Assembly: GCA_017964325.1 (NCBI GenBank) | Contig: JAGCSE010000247.1 | Span: 1 to 7,066, forward strand | DNA from: Victivallales bacterium | Lineage (GTDB): Bacteria; Verrucomicrobiota; Lentisphaeria; Oligosphaerales; Oligosphaeraceae | DNA: 7,066 nt | Direction: 5' to 3' | Shown here: positions 1 to 6,239 of the stretch, in pieces | How positions within the stretch are numbered: position 1 is the stretch's first letter | How the letters are laid out: every line of letters starts with the position of its first letter | Notes under the pieces: generated by a model | Told to the model about the DNA's origin: nothing | Seen by the model: the letters and a program-made list of their open reading frames with translations, nothing else | Database searches by the model: none | Position numbers and translations under genes: made by a program

Positions 1-81
1 GATCTAGAAGCTCTAGAGGATCTAGAAGCTCTAGAGGATCTAGAAGCTCTAGAGGATCTAGAAGCTCTAGAGGATCTAGAA
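1..81 (+). repeat. Tandem 9/18-bp minisatellite, in frame with the downstream glycosyltransferase
   Basis: The 18-bp unit GATCTAGAAGCTCTAGAG is present four times without a mismatch, followed by a final half unit, GATCTAGAA. Each unit is itself two related nonamers (GATCTAGAA and GCTCTAGAG), so the tract is nine nonamers in strict alternation. The array starts at or before the window edge, so the true copy number is unknown. Read in frame 1 it encodes alternating Asp-Leu-Glu and Ala-Leu-Glu tripeptides, and this frame runs without a stop into ATG 106. Frame 2 hits TAG at 5-7; frame 3 is open and Ser/Arg-rich. Each nonamer contains the palindrome TCTAGA, so a transcript or single strand could fold back on itself. 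Perfect identity between copies suggests recent expansion. It may be coding (an acidic N-terminal tail of the next protein) or intergenic; the sequence does not decide. Confidence 0.95.
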
Positions 82-105
82 AATCCACAAAACGCAGGTC
101 AAGCC

Positions 106-1266
106 ATGAGCATCGCCTTCCTATACTCATCCTTCCCCAAATGGAGCGAAACATTTCTGCGGCAAGACCTTGCGCTTCTTCTCGAACAAGGCCTGCCCAT
201 TCATGCCCTCTCCCTTTTCCCTGGCGACTGCGAACCACAGGCGGACTGGCCGAAAGCGGAAGTCCTTCAAAAAACAAACGTTCCGTCTGTTTTCGCAAAA
301 ACGTCACCATCCAAACGGATTTCCTTTCTTCCCAAACAAATCCGCGCATGGATTTCATTGTTGAAGCACCGCAAACTGCTTGACGCCCTTTGCCTAAGAC
401 TTAAGCAATTTGACATCAAGCACATCCATGCGGAATTCGCGGATCTTCCCGCCCTGCTCGCCGTAAAGGCCGCAAAACGTCTCAATATCTCCTACAGCGT
501 TGGAATCCATGCTTTTGACATCCATTGTGCAAAATATCCAGCCACCACGATTTTCGGTGATGCGCGCTTCATCACAGCCTGCAATCAAGCAGCGGCAGAC
601 GCTCTCATCGCCGCCAATCCATCGCTGAAATCCAAAATCACCGTCATCCACCATGGCATTGATCTTCAAAAATGGACGTTTGACGACTGCCAGCCGCACA
701 AACCAATCTGCAAGATCGCCTTCGTCGGCCGTCTCGTCCCCAAAAAAGGTCTGGACATTTTGATTCGCTCCCTGCCTTATCTAAAGGTGAGCGGCATCGA
801 ATTTTCTCTGGAAGTCGTTGGTTCAGGCCCACTTGAAGATGAACTAAAAGATCTCGCCAACCAACAGCAGGTTGTAGAATTCATCCACTGGCATGGCGTC
901 CAGCCGCCAGAAAACGTCCGCGCCATCCTCCGCCAATCATCCTGCTTATGCGCACCGTCCGTCGTCGCCCCGAACGGCGATCGCGACGGCATCCCGAACA
1001 CCGTTCTGGAAGCGATGGCCGTCGGCCTGCCCGTCATCGCCACGGAAGTGGGCGGAATCGCCGAAGCCTTGTCAAACGACAAAGGCTGGATGATCGATTT
1101 TCTATCTCCTTTACAGTTGGCAAACACATTGACAATGTTTGCTTCCACACCGCTCGAAGAGCGACAACGTCGCGTCCAAAACGCCCGAAATCTCATCGAG
1201 ACCGACTTCGACGCCAGAAAACTTTCACGCATCCGCGCCAAACTTTTCAATGACGGCAAACTTTAG
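106..1266 (+). CDS. GT4-family glycosyltransferase (GT-B fold)
   Basis: This 386-aa protein looks like a retaining GT-B glycosyltransferase that moves a sugar from a nucleotide-sugar donor to a glycan or lipid-linked acceptor at the inner face of the membrane. The N-terminal Rossmann half starts at once (IAFLYSSFPKWSETFLRQ) and includes HIHAEF (residues 106-111) and GIHAFD (134-138), typical of exopolysaccharide and colanic-acid-type transferases. The donor half starts at VIHHGID, followed by FVGRLVPKKG (206-215) with the Arg209/Lys214 pair expected to contact the donor phosphates. The EX7E motif is present as Asp294-X7-Glu302 in DGIPNTVLEAMA; Asp at the first position is a conservative change. 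I chose ATG 106 because the family fold begins there and AGGT lies 6-7 bases upstream, but the frame stays open back to position 1 through the acidic repeat, so an extended protein is possible. Donor and acceptor cannot be read from the sequence. A flippase gene follows 79 bp downstream. Confidence 0.9.
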   Translation: MSIAFLYSSFPKWSETFLRQDLALLLEQGLPIHALSLFPGDCEPQADWPKAEVLQKTNVPSVFAKTSPSKRISFLPKQIRAWISLLKHRKLLDALCLRLKQFDIKHIHAEFADLPALLAVKAAKRLNISYSVGIHAFDIHCAKYPATTIFGDARFITACNQAAADALIAANPSLKSKITVIHHGIDLQKWTFDDCQPHKPICKIAFVGRLVPKKGLDILIRSLPYLKVSGIEFSLEVVGSGPLEDELKDLANQQQVVEFIHWHGVQPPENVRAILRQSSCLCAPSVVAPNGDRDGIPNTVLEAMAVGLPVIATEVGGIAEALSNDKGWMIDFLSPLQLANTLTMFASTPLEERQRRVQNARNLIETDFDARKLSRIRAKLFNDGKL

Positions 1267-1282
1267 GGCGGATTCGTCCGTT
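1267..1282 (+). other. Short hairpin with TTCG loop after the glycosyltransferase stop
   Basis: Immediately after the TAG, GGCGGA can pair with TCCGTT around a TTCG loop. That gives four Watson-Crick pairs and two G-T wobbles at the base. It is followed by TTATC rather than a T run, so it is not a convincing intrinsic terminator. It may stabilise the 3' end of the message or be chance. Confidence 0.3.
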
Positions 1283-1293
1283 ATCAACAATGT

Positions 1294-1322
1294 TTGCCAT
1301 GTTCATAAACCATATTCATTAT
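1294..1322 (+). promoter_or_regulatory. Possible sigma-70-type promoter before the flippase gene
   Basis: TTGCCA (1294-1299) is followed after 17 bases by CATTAT (1317-1322), in an AT-rich gap, which would put transcription start about 17 bases before ATG 1346. A further TATAAA lies at 1325-1330. The match is moderate and such matches are common in AT-rich DNA. The gene could equally be read from the glycosyltransferase transcript. Confidence 0.3.
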
Positions 1323-1345
1323 TTTATAAAACCAACAGCAAAGCC

Positions 1346-3217
1346 ATGCCTCCTAAACCACAAAAATCCCTCGCGGACAAAATCATCAAGGCTTCATTCA
1401 TCGTCGGCATCGCCAACATCCTCCTGAAATTCACAGGACTCATCTACACAAAATGCGCGACGCATTTCCTCACCTCCGCCGAATACAGCGCCATCATCGT
1501 CATCGCCATGGGCGGCATCATCAATGAACTCTTCCTCAGCGGCGAAGAGCTCATCCGCCCCACGCTCATGACCACTTTCACAAAGGAGCTGAAAGACAAG
1601 GACGACAAGGCCGCATGGGATCTTGCCAACGTCACCATCAGCTTCCAATCCCTCATTCTGATCATCATCTGCGCAAGCATTATATGCTTTCCGGATTTTT
1701 ACATCTCCGTCTTCACGCAATTGAAACCGCCTGTATTGGAACCAGTTCCACCGCCAATCGGCACGCCTGAGACAGCCGCCGAATTCATCGCCTACAAGAA
1801 ACTGCTCGACAGCTACCAAATTTACAACTGCCTCCGCATCGGCCTGCCGATCATCGCCCCCGCCCTCCTTTTCCTCTCCCTCGGCACGACCACATACGTC
1901 ATGCTCAACGGCTACAAGAAATTCTTCATGGCCGCCTTCGGCGACGCTTCGACGAAAATCTGCTGCATCATCGGCCTGTTTATCGGAGCCGCACTCCATC
2001 TCGGCGTCAAGGCGCTGTTCTTCGCCATCCTCATCGGAGCCGTCGCGAAAGTCGCCACCCACCTTCTCGCACTGTTCCCGAAACTTAAGTATCTGCGGCC
2101 CAGCTTCAATTGGAAGAATCCCGCCTTCCGCACCATGCTTCTTCTCATGCTGCCGCTCATCGCCGGCGTCGTCTTCGCGAAAATCCGCGACATTTTCAAC
2201 AACATCTACATCCTGACGGGCGGATACATCGAAAACCAGCAGGATGTCTTGAAAGCCAACGACTTAGGTCGTAAGCTCTTCGCGACCATCCAATGGATGG
2301 TTCCCTACGCCCTCCAAATCGCCCTCTTCCCATTCCTCTGCGACCTCGCCAACAGCGAAGACAAAAAGAAGCTCGGCGAAGTCATCAGCAACTGCTGCAA
2401 AATGCTCCTCTCCATCTTCGTGCCCGCCGCCATCACCCTCGCCATCATCGGCATCCCGTTGACAGTATTGATCTTCCAAGGCGGCGAGACCAATGTGCAG
2501 GTCGCCGCTCTCGGCGGCATCTCAACCATCTGCTACTGCTTCGTCCTCCCCGCCGCCGCCATCGAAAGCGTCCTCATGCAAGGCTCCTTCGCGGAACGCA
2601 AGACCATCGCCGTCACCATCATCGGCCTGAGCACCAGTTTCATCTCCGTCATTATCAGCTACGTGTTCATCGTCCATATCGGCGTTTCACCGAAAGGAGC
2701 CCTGATGACCGTCGCCCTAGGCTTCGTCATCGCCAAATTCCTCAAGAGCATCATGCTCATCATCAATCTCCGCCGCTCTACGCCAATCTTCCCCGCCAAA
2801 GATATTTTCACCTTCCTGCCAAAACTCGTCGTTCTGGCCGCCCTCGTCGGTGTTTTTGCATTCGGAGCCTCGCGCCTTTGCGAAAAGGTCGTCCCGGACG
2901 GCCTCTCCAAAGCCATGAAGCAAGTCCAGCTCCAAGCTGAAGAACAAACAGAAGAAGCGGTGAAACCTGCAGAGAACAACACCGAAATTGCAAAAGCCTC
3001 CGAAGAAAACGCGGAAGCCATCGCTCCTGTCAAGAAAGCCAAGCTGTTCTCCAACATCAGCCGAATCCGCATCGCCATACGGATTCTCGTCACGATGGCC
3101 GCCGCCGCCGTCGCGTTCATCATCGGCTCCTTCGCCCTGAAAATCCAAGAATCAAAGCAGATGCTCGACTGGACACTCGGAAAAGCATTCGCCAAATTCC
3201 GCAAAAAAACTGCATAA
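1346..3217 (+). CDS. MurJ/MviN-like lipid-linked precursor flippase, enlarged
   Basis: This polytopic membrane protein of 623 aa resembles the MurJ/MviN branch of the MOP flippases, which move lipid II or similar undecaprenyl-linked precursors to the outer face of the inner membrane. Family-like segments appear in order: TM1 near residues 15-35, a LFLSGEELIRP stretch matching the MurJ loop rich in small and acidic residues, LSLGTTTYVMLNGYKKFF, LPLIAGVVFAKIRDIFNN, and DLGRKLFATIQWMVPYALQ, where Arg309 could match the conserved central-cavity Arg of MurJ. The usual length is about 510 aa. The extra length includes a Pro-rich loop (about 127-143) and an E/K/Q-rich hydrophilic insert (about 522-566) before the last helix. 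I start at ATG 1346 (MPPKPQ) because the upstream in-frame ATG at 1139 lies deep inside the glycosyltransferase gene and its extra residues look non-coding. There is no clear Shine-Dalgarno. The true substrate could be lipid II or a glycan made with the neighbouring transferase. Confidence 0.82.
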   Translation: MPPKPQKSLADKIIKASFIVGIANILLKFTGLIYTKCATHFLTSAEYSAIIVIAMGGIINELFLSGEELIRPTLMTTFTKELKDKDDKAAWDLANVTISFQSLILIIICASIICFPDFYISVFTQLKPPVLEPVPPPIGTPETAAEFIAYKKLLDSYQIYNCLRIGLPIIAPALLFLSLGTTTYVMLNGYKKFFMAAFGDASTKICCIIGLFIGAALHLGVKALFFAILIGAVAKVATHLLALFPKLKYLRPSFNWKNPAFRTMLLLMLPLIAGVVFAKIRDIFNNIYILTGGYIENQQDVLKANDLGRKLFATIQWMVPYALQIALFPFLCDLANSEDKKKLGEVISNCCKMLLSIFVPAAITLAIIGIPLTVLIFQGGETNVQVAALGGISTICYCFVLPAAAIESVLMQGSFAERKTIAVTIIGLSTSFISVIISYVFIVHIGVSPKGALMTVALGFVIAKFLKSIMLIINLRRSTPIFPAKDIFTFLPKLVVLAALVGVFAFGASRLCEKVVPDGLSKAMKQVQLQAEEQTEEAVKPAENNTEIAKASEENAEAIAPVKKAKLFSNISRIRIAIRILVTMAAAAVAFIIGSFALKIQESKQMLDWTLGKAFAKFRKKTA

Positions 3218-3323
3218 ACAACCGCCCACATAAAAAAATCTACACTCAAATCCAAACTTTTTGAAAATTCTTTTTATATATACAGTAAGAATTTCCTTGA
3301 TTTTTCTGCAATTAATGCTAATT

Positions 3324-3352
3324 TTGACTATTTTCTGTGAATAATCTAAACA
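3324..3352 (+). promoter_or_regulatory. Possible promoter TTGACT-N17-TAAACA
   Basis: TTGACT (3324-3329) stands 17 bases before TAAACA (3347-3352). The -35 match is good and the -10 match is poor. The -10 element would lie inside the ascending arm of the long hairpin, so promoter and hairpin probably do not both have the roles suggested unless the transcript starts within the arm. An alternative -10, TATATT, lies at 3391-3396, just past the hairpin; it would give a leader of roughly 15-17 bases before ATG 3419. Confidence 0.3.
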
Positions 3353-3386
3353 TAAGCAAACGCTTGTGTCTAGATTGTTCGCTTTT
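3337..3386 (+). terminator. Long imperfect hairpin followed by TTTT: candidate terminator or leader element
   Basis: Bases 3337-3357 pair with 3362-3382 around the loop AAAC. Of 21 positions, 17 are Watson-Crick pairs, three are T-G wobbles (3353/3366, 3342/3377, 3338/3381) and one is a mismatch (3349/3370). TTTT follows at 3383-3386. All three wobbles have T on the 5' arm and G on the 3' arm, so pairing is kept only in the + strand RNA; the complementary strand would carry A-C mismatches. This supports an RNA hairpin read left to right. It lies 120 bases after the flippase stop and ends 32 bases before the next start codon. It may end flippase transcription or act as a leader structure of the following operon. 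The low GC of the stem and the short T run are weak points for a terminator. Confidence 0.6.
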
Positions 3387-3418
3387 GTCGTATATTGTCC
3401 AGTCTTATTCATTTTGAC

Positions 3419-4294
3419 ATGAAATCGGTCGCTTGGAACGCCATCAATCTAGAATTGCCTGACGAATGGGAACTGCTCCAGTTCTCAAAAAGCGCAGACA
3501 ATGGAAAAATAGCGTTCGCGGACCGATATCAATTCAGATTGGAAATTGACTGGTCAACCGTCTCCGCGCCGCCGGATTTGGATCGAATGGCTTCGGACTA
3601 CAAGTCCAAGCTCGCCGAAGAAGGGACGAAGGACGCGAAACTGGCTGTACATCTCCCCTGGAAAGGCATTTCCGCAAAAGACGCGGACTATTTCCTCTCC
3701 AGATATGTCAACTATTTTCCGTCCCGAAGCCTGATGCTCGAAGCGGTCTTCATCTGGCCGGACGACCTGAAGCCAAGCCCTGCGTTCGAGGGTAAAATCC
3801 TCGATTCAATCCAAGTTGCCTCCTATCAAGAAGATGCACAGCAACATTGGAAGGCTTTCGGGCTGGATTTCTACGTAAAGGACGACCACTACCTCTACGA
3901 ACTGATTGCGGAGCCCGCCAAAACACAATATATGTTCAGAAGCACGGACAGGCACGAAGTCGAAACCATCGCCCGCCGCGGCATGGTCAAAGAATGGATG
4001 AAAATCCCTGTTGACCAGTGGCTTGCAAAGCAAGTTCCTAAAGAATATGAAGTCAGCGACCAGTCCGCAAGGGTCGAAAACGACCATCAGGTCTATTCGC
4101 TGACCGCCAAACGGAAGCCAACCGTCCTCGTGGACTGGATCCACGGCACGCGGACCATCACCGCTTCCGCATGGATATGCCCGAAAGATCATCGCCTCTA
4201 CATGGCGGCGAAACTGGCTCCGGCCTACAAGAAAGGCAAAAAGCACGCGCCCCTAAAGGTCGCCTGCTGCGACTCATTGGAGATCCTCCTATGA
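3419..4294 (+). CDS. Soluble protein of unknown function, first gene of the PqqD/ABC operon
   Basis: I do not recognise a named family. The product is 291 aa with no signal peptide and no membrane segment, so it is probably cytosolic. It is rich in aromatic residues and mixed in charge. The two halves begin alike: WNAINLELPDEWELL from Trp6 and WKAFGLDFYVKDDHYLYEL from Trp144, each followed by a strand-like segment with a basic/aromatic pattern, which suggests a duplicated alpha/beta domain. The first half recalls the general layout of PsbP/DcrB-like folds (strand, Pro-x-x-Trp turn, helix after about 50 residues), but that is only an impression. The C-terminus has CysCys at 283-284. I chose ATG 3419 over TTG 3395; neither has a Shine-Dalgarno, but ATG is the commoner start and the domain begins right after it. 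The stop overlaps the start of the PqqD gene as ATGA, so the two are likely translationally coupled and may work together. Confidence 0.8.
   Translation: MKSVAWNAINLELPDEWELLQFSKSADNGKIAFADRYQFRLEIDWSTVSAPPDLDRMASDYKSKLAEEGTKDAKLAVHLPWKGISAKDADYFLSRYVNYFPSRSLMLEAVFIWPDDLKPSPAFEGKILDSIQVASYQEDAQQHWKAFGLDFYVKDDHYLYELIAEPAKTQYMFRSTDRHEVETIARRGMVKEWMKIPVDQWLAKQVPKEYEVSDQSARVENDHQVYSLTAKRKPTVLVDWIHGTRTITASAWICPKDHRLYMAAKLAPAYKKGKKHAPLKVACCDSLEILL
4279..4282 (+). promoter_or_regulatory. Ribosome binding site of the PqqD-family gene
   Basis: GGAG stands 8 bases before ATG 4291, inside the end of the preceding gene. It fixes the start of the 131-aa product over the upstream in-frame ATG at 4171, which would overlap the preceding gene by more than 120 bases. 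Confidence 0.7.
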
Positions 4295-4686
4295 GCGACA
4301 AAAAAGACAGCCTGAAGCCGGATACGCCAAAATCGTGGAAGCAGATGCTTCTCGCGGTTCCGACGCCGAACGTCGCCGCCAACGCGAAAGTTGACGACGA
4401 TACAGGCCTCGTCACCGTAACCGTCAAAAACAAAAAGCCAGAATACATGTTCCCGCCCATCTCATGGGTCGTCCATTTCTCCCCGAAAAAGGAGATCACC
4501 TTGGACGAAATTGGTTCGAGAATATGGAAATGGTGCAACGGAAAGAATACAGTAGAAAATATCATCGACAATTTTAAAGACGCCTACGAATTGACCTTCC
4601 ATGAGGCAAGGACAAGCGTCGTGGAATATCTAAAACAATTGATTCAGCGCGGAGTCGTCGCAGTTATCATCCAGGAAGAAAAATGA
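4291..4686 (+). CDS. PqqD-family protein (RRE-like), long form
   Basis: The product is 131 aa. Residues about 66-128 match the PqqD family: ITLDEIGSRIWKWCNGKNTV, then a helix, then LTFHEARTSVVEYLKQLIQRGVV, the usual beta hairpin plus winged-helix-like helices. In PQQ synthesis PqqD binds the precursor peptide PqqA and presents it to the radical SAM enzyme PqqE; related RRE domains bind leader peptides of other RiPPs. Classical PqqD is about 90 aa, and here a region of about 65 residues precedes the domain, including LLAVPTPNVAANAKV and a short charged strand region. No PqqA, PqqC or PqqE gene lies in the window, so PQQ synthesis is not supported. The gene overlaps its neighbours by ATGA on both sides, placing it in a coupled unit with a soluble unknown and an ABC permease. 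A role as substrate-binding or adaptor protein for that transporter is inference. Confidence 0.85.
   Translation: MSDKKDSLKPDTPKSWKQMLLAVPTPNVAANAKVDDDTGLVTVTVKNKKPEYMFPPISWVVHFSPKKEITLDEIGSRIWKWCNGKNTVENIIDNFKDAYELTFHEARTSVVEYLKQLIQRGVVAVIIQEEK
4673..4678 (+). promoter_or_regulatory. Ribosome binding site of the permease gene
   Basis: AGGAAG lies 4 bases before ATG 4683, within the last codons of the PqqD-family gene. Together with the ATGA overlap it supports coupled translation of the permease. Confidence 0.65.
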
Positions 4687-6185
4687 AAGAACTCAACATC
4701 GCCAATCAGCCCTGGCTCTCCATGTCCAGAACGGTCAAAATCACGGCGGACGGTATCCGATACCGCCTCTTCAGAGCCTCCGTCACCGTCGCCGTCATCG
4801 TGGTCGCCGTCGCTTTCCTCATGAACATCTTGGCTGAATCGCTTATCAAGCGCTCCATCGCCGCAAACACCCGCGAACGAATCCAAAAGTCTCTGCTCAA
4901 TTCTGTCTGGGCCTCAAAATTAACCTCCCCTGGCTCCCCTGAATCCATCATCATCGAAACCGCTTCACTCCAAAATACTGACGATCTCTACAAGGAAACC
5001 ATGGCCTTCGCAAAATTAAACGAAGAGGGCATGGCTGAATTCCAGGAACTCACACAAAAATCCAACTACATCTTCGAGTTCTTTGATAATCTTGACTACG
5101 CAAAACGCCGCGATCTCATCCATACCTCCGAAGGCTTCGATATCCTTAAATATCTCAGCGTTCCAGACAATATGAAAATTTTCAATCTCGGACTCTCCCG
5201 CTACAAGTCCATCCAATTCGATCTTACACAGGAAGAACTCGACGCGTTGCTTGCAAAACTCCCCCTCCTCGAAAAGACAATCACTCAAATCCTTGAATCC
5301 CGCAAGGAAGCCAACGCCAAAATCACACATGTCCTTCGCGAAAAATTCCCCCAGGCCAACAACGATGCAGAACGCCTCAGCATGGCCCTTCCGGATGCAG
5401 ACAAAGATTTCGGTAACATCATCCGCCAGACTGGCTTCCAGTTCAATCCCGAAACCATCGCCCCCATCGTCGCCGAACAGGCAAAACGCCTGCAGGACAC
5501 CACACGGCTGAAAAACTCCATCAAAGACCGTCCCGTCCGCCAGCTCATCGCGCAGGAGGCCAACATCCTTCCCGCAGATGTCAACGACGTCATGATGTGG
5601 GATTTCCTCGACAATGAAAAATTCGCCAAGCGCTACATCGAAAAGATGGCCGAATCCGGCCAAAACGTCGAAGGTCTTACGCCCGAACTGCTTGTCAGCC
5701 TCGCGAAAGGCCGTAAGGAAGCCGAATCGCTTGAACGCGCACAACGCCTGACAATGGACGCGGGCAAAGGCTTCCTCGGCCTCGGCGAACGCCTCGCATG
5801 GCTCCTTTTCGTCTCCATGCTCGTCTGCGGCATCGGTATCGCCAACGCCATGATGATGTCCGTCACCGAACGCTTTACGGAAATCGCCACGCTGAAATGC
5901 CTCGGCGCACTGGACGGCTTCATCATGATCATGTTCGTCCTTGAAAGCTGCTTCATGGGTGTCGTCGGAGGTACAATTGGAGCCATCATCGGCGCTCTCA
6001 TCGGTCTGTTCCGTATGCTTTCATCCTTCGGTGTCAATTTCATCTCCGCCATCCCTGTCATCGACGTAATCCTCGGCATGTTCGTCTCCATCATCCTTGG
6101 CACGCTCCTTGCCGCCATCGCCGCCATCATCCCCTCATGGAAGGCCGCGCGCCTTGCCCCGATGGAAGCCATGCGCGTCGAATAA
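4683..6185 (+). CDS. MacB/FtsX-like ABC transporter permease with a large extracytoplasmic domain
   Basis: The 500-aa protein has the four-helix layout of the MacB/LolE/FtsX (type VII) permeases, which couple cytoplasmic ATP hydrolysis to work on the outer side of the membrane. After a short basic cytoplasmic start (SRTVKITADGIRYRLFR) comes TM1 (about 32-52), then a charged, mostly helix-forming domain of about 315 residues (53-368), then TM2 (about 369-392), TM3 (about 412-444) and TM4 (about 457-483). The motif after TM2, SVTERFTEIATLKCLGAL (393-410), is the conserved coupling region of the FtsX domain, and the end PSWKAARLAPMEAMRVE (484-500) is the family's typical C-terminus. The ectodomain has many Glu, Lys, Gln and Leu residues and shows no MacB periplasmic motifs that I recognise. 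The partner ATPase is encoded just downstream. Substrate is unknown; export, lipoprotein handling or mechanical signalling across the envelope are all possible. Confidence 0.88.
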   Translation: MKELNIANQPWLSMSRTVKITADGIRYRLFRASVTVAVIVVAVAFLMNILAESLIKRSIAANTRERIQKSLLNSVWASKLTSPGSPESIIIETASLQNTDDLYKETMAFAKLNEEGMAEFQELTQKSNYIFEFFDNLDYAKRRDLIHTSEGFDILKYLSVPDNMKIFNLGLSRYKSIQFDLTQEELDALLAKLPLLEKTITQILESRKEANAKITHVLREKFPQANNDAERLSMALPDADKDFGNIIRQTGFQFNPETIAPIVAEQAKRLQDTTRLKNSIKDRPVRQLIAQEANILPADVNDVMMWDFLDNEKFAKRYIEKMAESGQNVEGLTPELLVSLAKGRKEAESLERAQRLTMDAGKGFLGLGERLAWLLFVSMLVCGIGIANAMMMSVTERFTEIATLKCLGALDGFIMIMFVLESCFMGVVGGTIGAIIGALIGLFRMLSSFGVNFISAIPVIDVILGMFVSIILGTLLAAIAAIIPSWKAARLAPMEAMRVE

Positions 6186-6203
6186 TCCTCTCTTTACAAT
6201 ATA

Positions 6204-6209
6204 TATAAT
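6204..6209 (+). promoter_or_regulatory. Isolated TATAAT before the ATPase gene
   Basis: The 54-bp gap between permease and ATPase is AT-rich and includes a perfect TATAAT, 30 bases before ATG 6240. No -35 hexamer is found at 16-18 bases upstream (TTTACA at 6193 is far too close). It might allow extra internal transcription of the ATPase, or be chance in an AT-rich spacer. Confidence 0.2.
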
Positions 6210-6227
6210 AACTGCATAACCAAACGC

Positions 6228-6231
6228 AGGA
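6228..6231 (+). promoter_or_regulatory. Ribosome binding site of the ATPase gene
   Basis: AGGA lies 8 bases before ATG 6240. The surrounding AACGCAGG (6223-6230) also precedes the glycosyltransferase start (91-98), which suggests a normal local form of the site. Confidence 0.65.
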
Positions 6232-6239
6232 ATACCAAT

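Larger units (their letters stand above)
3218..3418 (+). other. AT-rich intergenic region dividing the two gene blocks
   Basis: This gap is much more AT-rich than the genes around it and has no plausible coding frame. It contains poly-A and poly-T stretches, a TTTTTATATATA segment (3271-3280 and flank), a long hairpin (3337-3382) and promoter-like hexamers. It probably holds the end signal of the flippase transcript and the start signal of the downstream operon. No tRNA or recognised riboswitch is visible. Confidence 0.8.

Noticed and set aside
1..81. CRISPR array
   Set aside because: Units follow each other directly with no spacers, and the unit is only 18 bp made of two related nonamers.
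1139..1345. Earlier start for the flippase gene at ATG 1139
   Set aside because: It lies inside the glycosyltransferase gene, its residues have no membrane-protein or family character, and MurJ-like proteins begin close to the residues after ATG 1346.
1394..2062. 222-aa reverse-strand frame over the flippase gene
   Set aside because: It is extremely acidic and low in complexity, as expected from the opposite strand of C-ending Ile/Val/Ala codons; the forward gene has clear family motifs.
2380..2600. Apparent short repeats of ATC/GCC/GTC triplets
   Set aside because: They follow from Ile, Val and Ala-rich membrane helices written with C-ending codons, not from a DNA repeat.
2293..2940. 215-aa forward frame inside the flippase gene
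   Set aside because: Arg/His/Pro-rich shadow of the real gene with no domain character.
3263..3296. Second inverted repeat (GAAAATTC with GAATTTCC)
   Set aside because: Eight AT-rich positions with one mismatch and an 18-base loop are expected by chance in this composition.
3395..3418. TTG 3395 as start of the unknown protein
   Set aside because: It has no ribosome binding site and adds eight residues not needed by the fold; ATG 3419 is simpler, though TTG cannot be fully excluded.
5016..5744. 242-aa reverse-strand frame over the permease gene
   Set aside because: It mirrors the codon bias of the permease ectodomain and has no ribosome binding site or motif of its own that I can recognise.
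3207..6220. Shared AACTGCATAA at the end of the flippase gene and in the gap before the ATPase
   Set aside because: Only about ten bases match, and one copy is simply the coding end of the flippase gene; no support for a shared signal.
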